Origin: Isoetes taiwanensis
Lineage: Eukaryota > Streptophyta > Lycopodiopsida > Isoetales > Isoetaceae
Direction: 5' to 3'
Assembly (NCBI GenBank): GCA_021234155.1
Contig: JAJEKV010000035.1
Location: 4,914,224 to 4,978,223 of the forward strand
DNA: 64,000 nucleotides
Below the pieces are notes generated by a model that was not told where the DNA came from, did not search any database, and worked only from the letters and a program-made list of their open reading frames with translations. The position numbers were made by a program, and so were the translations under genes. Within the stretch, counting starts at the first letter, position 1. Each line of letters opens with the position of its first letter. Of this stretch, positions 46,271 to 58,163 are shown one piece after another.

Positions 46271-48400
46271 TTGGGACAAATTTCATATTGCATGTTTTTA
46301 GTAGCATATCAAATTCACACATTTCACCTCAAAATTATGAAAATGTAATACCATATTATTTACAGAATAGCCAATATTTCATAATACAGCACTATATCAT
46401 AAAAACATGATGTCAAAAATTTAGATAATCGTTCACTTTTCTTGAAGCACTCCCAATGATATCATAGAGTTCTTGCTTACGTCCTGAAATATTATAATTC
46501 TCATATTTCTACCTGGAACAGTTTTTGGAGTCCATGAGCACAGTACACTTTCAAAGTCTAGCCAACTGCACCATGTCTTTCACACCAAACCTACAATGTC
46601 CAAGGAGGGAATATTAGTTAACTCAAAATTAATATAAGAGTGAGATTCACAATAAGTGGAGACTCACTACCATATGAAACCATGGTTTTTAAGCCAAAAC
46701 AAGATAATCCAAAAATAAGTGGAGACTCACTACCAGATAATCTAAAAATAAGTCTAGAACGTATCTAAAGAAAAAGCTATATAACACTCACTAAAAAGGA
46801 AGAATAGACCTTGTCCCAAAGATGCTTTCAAAATTTTGAACATGCTTCATGGTACCTACACAAACAAGATAATGATAGCTTAGATAACATAAAATTGCCA
46901 AATTTATTTCTGCCTTGGATAACCCAATCTCAACGGACTGGATTGCTGGGTATTAGAATCCAATGGTTGTGATCACAATCATAACATCTTTTAAAAATAC
47001 TACTTTGTTACGGTACGAAAAGAATAAGCTAAGCTGAAAAATGGAAAATACGGAGAAAAATAATCCACGCTTGGCGTGGATTTTATGGCTAGAACTAAAG
47101 TAATGCCTAAAACTCGTACAGAAGAAGAGAAGAAGGTTGAAAGAAAAAACTCTTACAGAAAAAAAGGGTTCGAAACCCATGGCACCTCGGCAAGCAGCGC
47201 AGCTTTGGTGCCGTGAAGCCATCGAATAATAAACCTTACCATCGAATGATGCAGCCGATCAAGAAGAAGCTTGCTTGAAAGAAATCAATTCATGAAAAAA
47301 AAGGTCTGAAGCCCACGCGATTGCACCGGCGGCACCTCAGCAAGCAGCACAGATTTGACATCTAACATGCATGAACCTATTTGATAAGAAAGAAATCTAA
47401 TCTTATAGGTATGGGATCGGATCAAGAAGAAGCCATTGAGAACGAACCTGTTCTTGCCCCATTGAGATAGCCGCTCTCTTCCTGGTCATCGCCCGAATTA
47501 AAGTTTGGTCTTTCTGTTTTTCTTCCTCTTTCCATCCATCAATCCACCATTTATGTTGCAAGAGAGGAACGAATGGATAAAGCATAATGGAAAGAGATAC
47601 CAGCTCTGTCAGATTTGATGAAGACGCATTATTCTTGTTAATATTGTGACCAGTGATCCCTTGCATCGGTAAATCTTCTTTGTTGTCAGAATGGGCTTCT
47701 TGAATATCATTTGCTAAATGGGCTTTCCAGAATGCTAGGCTTTGAGCGAGATAACATTGCATGAGCGGGAAAAAGAAATTCAAAATATCTACACGAGCGG
47801 GAAAATGAAATTTAAACTACTTACGTTTTATTGCGTGGACGTCTGAGATTTATTGCGAGGAAGTCGAGATTGCCGCCAGATTCACAAGCACAAGGAGCCG
47901 GCAGAATAGAAGGCGCTAGCTTCTTGCGCATATGAGAGGTAAGAATTGACATTGCATCACTCTGTTATGCTTTGAAATGCTATTCTTTATTTTATCCTAG
48001 AACTGATACCATGTAGCACGATATTTTCTCCATTCCAGAGAGCTAATCTTCTAGGATACATTAGTACAATGCCATGCAATACAATTTCTAGATTTCGTAG
48101 TTCTGTACAAATATTCTTGAGTATAAGGAGCTCCACAGAAGTCTAATGCACACTTTTCTCTGTATAGTTTCATTCAGAATACGAAAACCTGTAACCACTT
48201 ATTAAGGCTTAGTTGCGGACTGTCCATGTGACCAAAGCAGAAGAAAATAAGGCATGATGCTCCTTCTCAAATTAAATTACATTGAGATAGATAAACAAAG
48301 AAATTTGCATCATATATTTAAGATCTACTCTAAACACTAGATGCTGACGAGTTAAGAGAAGGTGAGGAGGAAACTGTGTGCCTGATGAAGACACATAACA
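46271..48400. other. No supported gene
   Basis: AT-rich. 'aataagtggagactcactacca' is repeated at about 46650 and 46715. 'ggcacctc(g/a)gcaagcagc' is repeated at about 47180 and 47330. Open frames at 46953-47222 and 47403-47783 are unrecognised. Confidence 0.45.
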
Positions 48401-48404
48401 CGCG

Positions 48405-48715
48405 TCTAAATCACGCTGAGCATGTTTTGCATAAGGAACGTGACTAATGTGTCCATTAACAGCTTTGCATATGGTCTGTATACTCGGTCATGGCTTGCAG
48501 GGTCATGGCTTGCAGGCAGAAGACGGAGGCAGAAGACGGAGTCCATAACACGCCTAGCGTGTTTTGCATTTTGATGGAATCCTAAGTTACATTTTAATAG
48601 AATTCTAATCATGCTCAGCATAGTTTACAATCTGATTGAATCCTAAATCACGCTGAGCGTGTTTTCCATTTTGAACTGTGACTAATTTGTCCATTAACAG
48701 CCAAATGTTTGTTAA
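48405..48715. repeat. Tandem repeat, about 235 bp
   Basis: 'aatcacgctgagc(a/g)tgtttt' with 'gtgactaat(g/t)tgtccattaac' occurs at 48410-48470 and 48640-48705, with a third partial copy near 48550-48630. Confidence 0.75.
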
Positions 48716-48746
48716 CAAAGCCTTACCTTATCAAGTGAAAGCTTAC

Positions 48747-48914
48747 CTTTATGGCGCTGTATCTTGTTTTGCATTGTGGGCAGGATTCATTTCCGTCTCT
48801 GCGTTCGTACTGTAACAAGGTCTACACACCGGAAATGCACATTCGTTGCAGGCAACCAATAACTCGGTTTCTACTGCAAAATGAACATCGTCTCCACAGA
48901 TTTGACAAATTTGC
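48747..48914 (-). pseudogene. Cellulose synthase (CESA) zinc-finger exon, isolated
   Basis: Reads [20 protein letters not shown], then [14 protein letters not shown]. After a one-base deletion the shifted frame gives [16 protein letters not shown]. These are the eight cysteines of the CESA N-terminal RING-type zinc-binding domain (zf-UDP), which mediates CESA dimerisation. The exon keeps an acceptor (GAGCAG|GC) and a donor (AAAG|GTAAGC), at boundaries like those of the second CESA exon. I see no other CESA exon in either direction (no transmembrane, D-D-D or QxxRW segments), so this is a captured or stranded exon, dead through the deletion. Confidence 0.82.
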
Positions 48915-48959
48915 CTGCTCTGATGACTATAAAGGAGGATGCCTGCAAAAGGATGCATG

Positions 48960-49954
48960 AATAGGATGCCTGCAAAAGGAGAATATCGTTAGCTCTTACA
49001 TCCGCGATTCTAAGTCCTATTCATGCCTATTCATTTAAATGCATGCTATAAATATAAATATAAATGCATGCCTATTCTAAGTCTGTGATTGTTTGAAAAA
49101 ATTAGCATGCCTATACTTAGCGTTTCAGAAACGAAATAAGATTCCAGCTTATCCAAGAGCTCTAAGAATTATATAGAGCAAAACTATAACATCTAAATGG
49201 TGGATTCCACTATGCTACTGGTTAAATAAATAATGGCACCATATGTTATGCAATTTGCTTGTGTTTAATTTTTTCTTCCTTAACAGGTAGGCCTTGATAT
49301 CATCTAAGGGGGCTCCACATTGTTCATAGTCTATTTTCTATGTGTATTTTCGTATTAGCATCAATGGTGAGGTTATAACTTTTCTTTATATATTACAAAT
49401 ATAGATCTTCTTGTTTTTCTATTATTGTATTCTCTGATGTAATTTACATAACATTTTTCCTTCCAGGACGAAGCATCACCTTAGTATAAAACACTAAGGG
49501 GCAAGCACTTCATTGAACTAATAGTGCTACTTGTTATTTGCCGTAAAACTATGTTGGTGTGGTTTAAATGCCTCTATATATACATTTCGACAACTCCATT
49601 GCCATTTCTAGGCTCGAAAGGGCCATGGGGGCAACTATTATGAGCAACTTTACGTGGCATTTTTTTTTAATATGTCACTGTATTAATTGACACCTACTTA
49701 CAATTTTGAGGCTCTTATTGTCCACAGGAATTGTAGTATACTTGTCAAATACAATATGTTTTTCCATCTCAAAGCTCCAGGATTATAATAGCAAGACTTC
49801 AAGAAAATAGCAAGATTTTTTTGTATATTTCAAGCGAGATATAAATGATACATGAGAAATGCAACTTCGAAATGATTTTATGATTGCAAAAAATGAGGAA
49901 AAAAAACCAAGAACCCATTAGAAAATACCTATAGGTTGGCGTGCTTTTGGAGTT
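48960..49954. other. No supported gene
   Basis: AT-rich DNA with short repeats of 'aaatgcatgc..tata'. Nothing coding. Confidence 0.5.
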
Positions 49955-49988
49955 GACATAATCCCAATTTAATTGGATGATGGTTATT
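49955..49988. repeat. Inverted repeat, right (about 33 bp)
   Basis: GACATAATCCCAATTTAATT followed by GGATGATGGTTA is the partner of 46236-46270. I could not find a convincing direct target duplication outside the pair. Confidence 0.7.
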
Positions 49989-50159
49989 TATTGTGTATTA
50001 AGGGATCTAGCTAGAGACATCTCTAATACTAAGAGGCTTTTAGGTCTCTACCCTTCCCTTAATTTCCAATACGCAGAAGAAGCAGAAAGAACTAATGTAA
50101 ATACCATTCAAGTATTCAGAACAACTTAGAAGAGAATTTAATCATTCCATCTATTCAAA

Positions 50160-50601
50160 GAAGTGTCAGCGAAAAAAAAGCTATCTATTGACTAACCAGT
50201 GTCTTTGGCTAGAGCCATGGTCACGGTAGGCATCCATAATTCGAGGCTGGTGGGTAAGTGTTGGCAAAAACAGGTGTAAGCTGCTGGCTGCTGCTCCTCT
50301 TCAATTCCAATTCGAATTTGGGATGAATTGCAGGGTAGGACCCCTATTCCATGCCCCAAAATGGTAAGTCCCTCATGGCCAATCAATTTGGGCCAGGTGG
50401 CACCCCCTTATTGGTGACAATTAGTTAATTAGACCATAGTAGCATAATTAGGTAATTATGCCACTATAATCCATAATTATCCATTGGTTTTATTAGCATA
50501 GCTAATAAAATCCATTATAGGCGAACCCCTCACTTGGGACCTGTATTGGTGACGTGTCATGGTATGCATACGTATATCGTATAGATACCTGGAACGTCAC
50601 A
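50160..50601 (-). repeat. LTR, 5' part (U3), minus strand
   Basis: On the minus strand it starts TGTGACGTTCCAGGTATCTA, close to the LARD LTR start TGTGACGTTCCAGCACAGTA, including the 'CGTATAT'-type palindromic stretch. Oriented like 45297-46235. Confidence 0.65.
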
Positions 50602-51672
50602 CGTTTAGATTCCTCAAGATTCTATGTAGATTCTCCTAGATTCTTTTAAATTCTATGAAGATTCCTCTAGATTCTCAAAGATTCCATCAAGATTTCCCTA
50701 TATTCTTAAACATTTTTTGAAGATTCTCTTAGATTCCCCTAGATTCTTTTGAGATTCCCATAGATTCCTTAAGATTCTCTTGAGATTCCCTTGTTTCCTA
50801 AATATTATTCCAAGATTTTCTAAATTCCCCAAGTTTCTACATAGATTCTCTTAGAATCCCTTAGGTTCTATGAAGATTCCCTTAAATTATCCAAGGTTGC
50901 ACGGAATGATGCCAAACCTCTGCTCATTAAATAGCGTTCGATGAGAAAAATCCAACGGTATAGGTCCCACATTGATCCGAAATCTCGATCGCAAGATAAA
51001 GTCATTTTAAGGCGGTTCCATGAAAGCTTCATAATTAATGGGGTGCCATCTCATTACCTTTTCATTAAATAAGGATGCCACCTCACCTCTTTAAGATAAA
51101 AAACTTTAATTCAATAAAAAATGAATGGCTAGGATTTTTCCTCCCCCTTTTGATCTAACGGTTAAGATTATTCTAAATCCACTTTTCAAGGGCCATGATT
51201 TCGCCTCCCCTTTTTGTACCAATGGTCCAGGGATGTGTTGCATGCCCTCATGCATGGCCATGCATGCCCCATGCATGACCATCCATAATCCAATAGCCCA
51301 CGTTTTGCCACACATAACCGGTGCCCCTAATCCGACAGCAAAGAATTCCATCAAGATTTCCCTATATTCTTAAACATTTTTTGAAGATTCTCTTAGATTC
51401 CTTTAGGTTCTTTTGAGATTCCCATATATTCCTCAAGATTCTCTTGAGATTCCCTTGATTCACAAATATTATTCCAAGATTCCTCTAAATTCCCCAAGTT
51501 TCTACATAGATTCTCTTAGACTCCCTTAGGTTCTATGGAGATTCCCCTAAATTATCCAAGGTTGCACGGAATGATGCCAAACCACTACTCATTAGAAAGC
51601 GTTCGATAAGAAGAATCCAACAGTGTGGGTCCCACATTGATCCGAGATCTCCATTGCAAGATAAAGTCGTTT
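50602..51672. repeat. AGATTC-type 10-bp arrays and a 330-bp direct repeat
   Basis: Blocks 50671-51005 and 51345-51672 are near-identical ('tttccctatattcttaaaca' to 'gcaagataaagtc'). Both start with AGATTCTCTT-like 10-mers. Between them, 51230-51290 has several CATGCATG (RY-like) motifs. No gene. Confidence 0.8.
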
Positions 51673-52006
51673 CAGTTTTTGCCTTTTCCAGCAATACGTT
51701 TTTTGTAGGCACATCTTATTTCAGTGGGCGATGCCCAGAGCCGCCCGTCGGTCGGCTGGAGAAGATTACATCACATCTAAGCTTTTCTACTTTTGACCGC
51801 TCATGTATTTACATTTGCGGGCTGATATACATCAATATGTAGCTGAAATTATATGCTTGTATACATGCTTATGAAGCTGAAAAAGTATCCATATGATTGT
51901 GTAATTACTTCTGCATATGTCGTGCGGAAGTTTCATTGCTAGATTGCAATTACTTATACGAATAGTTATTGATTCAATGCAGTCGTCTGAATGCATCTAA
52001 GCATTC

Positions 52007-52710
52007 CTACTTTTGTCGTATTATCTTTCTATATTCATATTCTTTATATTCTTTTATTCTTATTTCCTGGTAAACTATATCAGTTTTTTTCACTTCAGTC
52101 TTCTTTTGGATAGTCTTATTACTTGTTCGACCCCCCTGCTGACATGCCATCTCTGACCGTTGAATGCTTGAATTGGAGGGACAGATTTGATGCGTGTCGG
52201 AAGGGGAGCGGACTGAGGAAGATGTCCCCTTCGTTTCGTCCTTGGGCCATTTCTGTACTGCCTTGCCCAGCTTCTTTATCTCCTTAATGCACTCCTCTTC
52301 TGTGGCAGAGCCTCTAATTTTAACCATCTCCCTATTAGCACCAATCTCCACAGAATCCACTCCTGAACAATACAATATAAACGATCCAACAGAATATAAG
52401 TGTAAGCTTGAGAACAGTAAACGAAAGAGTAAAAACAAGTGCAATTTTGTATACCTTTGAGAGAATTGAGAGCCTTTATGATAGAACTGAGGCATTTGTT
52501 GCATGTGCAGTTCACTTTGAGGGTAACCTCCTTCGGTTTCTCTGGCTTTTTGGGCTTTGATAGCTCTTTGGCGCAAGAGCTGTGGTGGCCAGAGGAGCCA
52601 GAATAGCTGTGGTGCTCATATGCCGTAATAGTTTTGGTGCTTTGGTGCTTATATGCCATAATAGCTGTGGTGCTTGAAGCTGTGGCCTTTGATCGGCCTG
52701 TGGTGCTCAT
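52007..52710 (-). CDS. HMA-domain (HIPP-like) protein without CaaX, two exons
   Basis: Exon 1 is 52455-52710 and exon 2 is 52007-52362. The 92-bp GT-AG intron (AAAG|GTATAC, TTCAG|GAGTGG) sits at the same codon and phase as in the 28.3-kb gene. Joined, the HMA domain reads EVTLKVNCTCNKC, ALNSLK, GVDSVEIGANREMVKIRGSA. The metal ligands are CNKC. The N-terminus is Ser/Thr/His-rich. The C-terminus is basic (KEYEYRKIIRQK) and has no prenylation box, unlike its paralogue, so it is probably soluble or held differently. The gene lies in the second copy of the segmental duplication. Either the 3' end diverged or the CaaX exon part was replaced. Confidence 0.8.
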
Positions 52711-53995
52711 AGCTGTGGCGCTTGTATGGAAATGAAAACCTGGCCTTCGCTTTTATTAATTTCTGTTCTTTCTCACCGCGTGGATCTAGATACCGCGTGG
52801 ATATTTGCACGTGGCTGTGCTGTGAACTTATTTTTATATCCACTTGACATAAAAATAACATTAGTCATTAGTTGGAGTGGAATAGATATGATTTTATTTC
52901 TCATAATCCACTTGACATGTGACTTGATATCTACCCCACACCCCTTGACTTGACTTGTGACTTGACTTGTGTCTCGACGATCTGGCTTTGTTCTCTTGCC
53001 ACTGTCCCACCGTATGCTAGATGGGACCCAATTCTAGATAGTGCCACTCTAAACCATTGATGAAACTTCCCTCATCGTCTTGACCACGCATGTAGTTTTT
53101 CAAGGGTGTGCAACGAAATTTCTCTCCTCGAAAAAAGGTCATGGATAAGAACATCTTGTTCCCTAGCTCCCACGTGGATTACTTTGTATAGGGGAAGGGA
53201 AGCAAGGGCTCCCCTTCCACAAAATCGGCAGCGGGACCCCTGCCAATTTTGCGGAAGGGGAGCCCCTGCTTCCCTTCCCCTACAAAATAGAGAGGGGAGC
53301 TAGGTTTTGGATCTTTTCTTTCATTTCACGCAGATTTGAAGATGTCTTGAACATATTAGGAAGAGATCCGGCAAAAACCAGACGTTTTAGAGGTTCTTTG
53401 ATAGATCCGGCACAAAAACATACCTGCCCTGCACTCTAAGATCTGACCCCTGCGAAGCCTTTTCAGCGAAGAATAGCTGAAGAACAGCACAGAACAAGGA
53501 AGATCTGGTGGAAAAATAGCACAGAACAGGGAAGATCTGGTGGAAAAATAGTGTGAAGTTCTTGCTGAGTAACAAGCGCAGCCGGTCACGCGGAATCGAG
53601 CAACCCAACTTCTATTCTGCAATATTGGGCTATGCCACGCGTCATCTCAGGATTGGGCGCCAGGGAATCAAAGCGACCCTACTTCTATTTTGTGTTGAGA
53701 ATGCTGGTTAGATCCATTTCATAGACCAAGCCTACGTAGAACATTCTTCTATCTTCATACTTGGTTTTCTGTCATCTTGTCCTTTTCAAGCCAATTCAAA
53801 TTTACTAGGCAGAGATAGTAAAAAGGAGAATTAACAAATCTTAGAACAATAGGAATTATGTTAATCATTGTGTTAATTACTACTATGACCATTAAATAAC
53901 CTATCAAAGATTATAGATAGATAGATAATAATCTCCACACCTCACATTGAGTTAAATACATGGCTAACATTGTAACAAGGCAATAACATGGATTA
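52711..53995. repeat. Segmental duplication, copy 2 (proximal part)
   Basis: Collinear with 29.3-30.6 kb, the upstream flank of the HIPP gene, apart from the foldback insertion at 53188-53688. It ends exactly at the Helitron. Confidence 0.8.
53188..53688. mobile_element. About 500-bp insertion with a foldback hairpin
   Basis: Absent from the paralogous segment near 30316. TTTGT is present at both edges (53183-53187 and 53689-53693). At its left end, 53189-53282 is a foldback: TAGGGGAAGGGAAGCA pairs with TGCTTCCCTTCCCCTA, and the arms continue for about 40 bp to a short loop. The remaining 400 bp has open frames with no known domain. Confidence 0.7.
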
Positions 53996-54570
53996 TCAAT
54001 ATTGTTAATTTGGGTTTTCCCGATTTGATCATGGGAATTTTTTTTTAGGTTATTTTCCTAAGGTTTTGGTGAGTTAATCTGCCGGAATAAATTTTCGATT
54101 TTCCAAAAATCGGAGAATTTTCGTTTAGTATATATGATTCTGGAGTTTTTGAGTTCCCGATCATTTATATTTGGGCTCTCCTACCAATTTGGGCTATCCA
54201 TCTATCTTATCCGATTGCAGATGGCGTGGAGTTGCATGCCGCAATCATCTGTTTTATGATTTGATTTATATTAATTCTCGGCTTAGGCATCGATATTATA
54301 ATGAGCCAGATAGAATTTAGAAGAAGGAGGCAACAGAGGAATGCCCACATCCGTTTCTAGACTATAATTCTGGCGCACTATCTATAGCTTACAGAGCTAC
54401 CTCTCAGGTAATTTCGTTTTTGCTTCCTTCGTCGGCTTTACATTCTCCAGTCATTGTTAGAACTTGATATGAACACGAACTGGAATGCAGGGCACATTTA
54501 ATATGCAAGTTTGAAGTTAAATAATAGATTGGCATTTAACTAGCTTTGACTTTGGTATATCTGCACTTGT

Positions 54571-54617
54571 AGGAATTTATAGAGGTATGGCAGCAGAGGC
54601 TTTACAAGCATTATTGC
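54571..54617 (+). pseudogene. Possible captured mini-exon
   Basis: CTTGTAG acceptor, open frame EFIEVWQQRLYKHYC, CAG|GTGAAT donor. Similar short exon-like pieces with donors lie at about 54330-54414 and 55108-55153. No family recognised; could be chance. Confidence 0.3.
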
Positions 54618-56530
54618 AGGTGAATCTTAAGATCCCTCTATAAATCTAATCTTTGTTGTTGTTGGAGTCTATTTAGATGGAGACCATATAGGCATTTTGT
54701 TATAAGTTGTCTCTTTCCTATATTTGATGGTTTCATAGTGTTGAAGTCATCAGGAGCATCATTCTATTGAAAATGCTTTTTAAAAAGGGCCTTACAAACC
54801 ATCTTGACTCCGAGTTGGTTTCTATTTGATCTATTTGCTTCATCTATTTTCGTCACTTCTATAAACAGTTTGATTGAACTTGCATGAATAGAGAAACTTT
54901 GTGGCATGGTGTACACAATGGTTTCATAGACCACAACCATACTATAATGATGGTACTGTGATCATCCTAACATACCAGAATATGTCAAGTATTCCATCTT
55001 AATAATAGGTAAGAAAATAATAAACTGCAATCCTGATTTTTTAGAGTTAGGGTTCATCCTTATTAACAATTGGTATAATTTTCTCTAAATGTCCATCTTC
55101 ACTGCAGTTTCGCATTATGCTATAGCTTATTTTGTTGCCTTCCAGCTCCATAAGGTGAGTCTTAATTTGGGCCTTTGTTATTGTGTCATCTTTTTACTCA
55201 CAGTTGTTAGGTGTCCATGCTCATAATTGCAAATCATTTGATGGCCATGTATGTTTGCTCAAAAATTAGTTGTATAGCTCGAGAGTATTTGGTTATTTTA
55301 TTGTTCAAGCATTATTTCTACATGTGCTCAACAGATGATCCATTTAGAACTCTAAATCTGTGCGGTTTTGTAATGCTTGAGAATTCTTAAAACCTGTTTT
55401 ACCAAAGCAACATGCTTGACACTACTACTCTTATACTTTATGGTGGCTGACACTGACATGTTCTCTATTTTTTACTGGTCTTATAGTTTTGAGTAGGCAC
55501 CATATAGAACTCGAATGGCTTGAAACATACAAGTAATTCAGCAGCATAGAACTAATTTTCCCACTTCTCTTATCAAATTCATGCAGCTCATTGTGTAGCC
55601 AACTACGCTTCAAAGATAGAAGTCTTGGAATTTTAGAATGTCTTGTCTTTATCCCAGGGTGTGTAATAAACTGATGACGCTGTCAAGCTGCTCCACTTGC
55701 ACAAGCCCATGCAAGGAGTTTGCTTGCACTTTGTTTTAATACTAAGCACTTTCCTCCTACACTTCTCTGCATATTACTGGCTTAAATGTGCCAAGTCGAT
55801 GATGTGCAACATATTGCACAATTGCTCTTATGGTTCTGAGTAGGCACCATATAGAAATTGACTGACCTGAACAGTGTAGAACTAATTCAATAGTATGGAA
55901 CTAATCTCTGATAAAGTTTGTCCAGTTCATTGTGTAGCAAACAAAGAAAATGAAGAAGCTGGCAAGCTTGATGAAGCTTAGGTTTGCTAATTTTTCCGTA
56001 TGGCATTCGTCAATATCTGCGTGCCTTTCTTCATGCATCTGACTCGATTTGTTCCAGGTGCTCATGACCCAAATTGTAACAACCATTAGGCAGCAAGAGC
56101 ATATTGTATTTGTGTGCAACTGTAGTTTTATCCTTCAAGCAATTTGAACTAATCATTATTCATTTAAGTTCATGTGTTCTGATGCAAGCTACAACTTTAG
56201 TTTTATTGCAAAAGGAGATTGAAACATTGAAGGTTTCTCATGAGCCCTACATTGTTGATGGTAGAGGTGCAGCACATGATTAAGGTGAGCAAGGTGAGCT
56301 GAACATGTACAATAGGTTTGTCTCTTGGATACTTGAGTTGCTTATTATTAATCACCCTCAAGGGCACACAGGTATTGATATACAAGCCTCTTAACTATCT
56401 AAAATTGCTTCTTCCTCTTGCAATGCTTAGGGGGTGTCAGAAAATTGTTTTTATGTTGTCTAAGGTCTTCAGTATCCTCTAGATTCTATTGTATTTTATG
56501 CCCTCTAAATATTACAGGCGTTTTTTGTAG

Positions 56531-56752
56531 GCCGCTCAACAGGACAATACAGAAGAATGGGAAGATATTTATAACAACAAACAATTCTATATAAAAGTAA
56601 TTGCACGTGCATATCTGAATGATCAAAAGGCTGATGTACCATATAGCCATATGACTGCGTGGTTTGATCTGATTTTGTCTGAAGGATACAACAGTCTCAG
56701 ATATACAAAATTTAAAATGATTCATAGGCGATTGTCAAGACTTGCAGTATGA
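56531..56752 (+). pseudogene. Captured exon, unknown protein (73 codons)
   Basis: Acceptor TTTTTTGTAG then an open frame without Met: EEWEDIYNNKQFYIKVIARA, DQKADVPYSHMTAWFDLILS, RYTKFKMIHRRLSRLAV, stop at 56750-56752. The composition is clearly protein-like (aromatic, charged, no low complexity). No domain recognised. Because it starts with an acceptor it is a terminal exon of a gene captured by the Helitron. Confidence 0.45.
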
Positions 56753-57569
56753 TTTCCAGATAATGCCATTTCAATTCAGTCTCAAAGGCTTGCATGGCTC
56801 TTTGTTCATCCAAAATGTTCCGGTAGTTCTGTATTATTATGAAGTTTGCCACTAAGAAGCTAGGGTATTATAGACGAACACATGATAGTGTATAGTGAAT
56901 GGACAGGGAGAAGATATATTGATCAATTTTTTACCTCCCTTGATGGTGTCTTTTGTGTTTGAGATCTAGACACGTAGGCTGAGTATGGCTAGGAGATTTC
57001 GAGCATGTTCATTGAGGTTGCTTTTATAGAACATGCATTGCTGAATGTGCATTACAGAGAATGGTCAAGTTCTTACCATTATGAATGCTTTGACACATTA
57101 TACAACAGTTCAATCTAGCACAATATTATTTTACTGGGGTATTTGGATCACCTTAGTAAAATTCTATTTTATTGGGGTGTTTGGATCACCTTAGTTTTAG
57201 AATAAAGCTCCCTTTTATTTCTCATCTCCAACCCTACAAATCAGGCCCGATCTCCAATCCTGCTTCAATTAGAGAACGGGTTACTAACCTAAGCTCTTCT
57301 ATCATATTTTGTTTATGTACTAATGTCATTTTGATTGTCCAATCATAGTTCTAACTCATATGACAATAATTGGTTGCAGATGAGTTGGATTGTATTGAAG
57401 CTTTAAGTTGCTTTTGCATGATTGAAATTTTATATCAGGCTGGATTCAAAAGCTGTGCAGAGGAAATTTTTAGAAGGACCGAACATCAGATATTGTGTCT
57501 GTTCTATTCGTTATGCCAATGCTTCTGAAATTTATCCCAAAATGTGCTTCATATGAAGAAAGTTAAAAT

Positions 57570-57640
57570 GTATATACTGCTTGCTTGGAGAATATCGCTG
57601 GACAATACTGCTTGCTTGGAGAATATCGCTAGACAAGTTA
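57570..57640. repeat. Tandem repeat 30 bp x 2
   Basis: 'ctgcttgcttggagaatatc' followed by 'gct(g/a)gaca' occurs twice, inside the Helitron. Confidence 0.8.
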
Positions 57641-58026
57641 TCTGCAAGCACATTAAGATTAAAGCCTAGCAACACATGATGTCGATGATATATTTGTCTT
57701 CCAATGTTAGTTAAAACACCATTTTCCATTGTGGTAGTGATGTATGAGGACTTTGCCGACACCATTGTGATGAAATAATGCAATCCTAGGAATGACGTGG
57801 CAAAAGGCTCCTAAGAATGATGCAGCATGATCTTGATAAACGATTATTTTTTCATCCATTTTAGCACAAATTGGTGCCTGAATTAGCCACTTTCTAGAGA
57901 ATATTTCCATGTCTCTAAATCCTCGGCAAAATTTGAACTTCTATAAATATTTTCACACCATGCCTTCATCCATGAAAGTTAATAAAATGAAAAGGGAAGT
58001 TGAAGGGTAGAAGGGTTGCGGTAGAT

Positions 58027-58163
58027 GGGTTTGAAAGGTGTTCAAAACACTAATTCAAAAGATGCGAGTCAATACAATATTAAATTTAAGTGCTGGGTTT
58101 GAAAGGTGTTCAAAATGCTAATTCAAAAGATGCGAGTCAATACAATATCAAATTTAAGTGCCA
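58027..58163. repeat. Tandem repeat 69 bp x 2
   Basis: 'gggtttgaaaggtgttcaaa' to 'caaatttaagtgc' occurs twice in direct order, inside the Helitron. Confidence 0.85.

Noticed and set aside
57532-57910. Overlapping minus-strand ORFs in the Helitron
   Set aside because: They span a 30-bp tandem repeat and show no domain or splice pattern.
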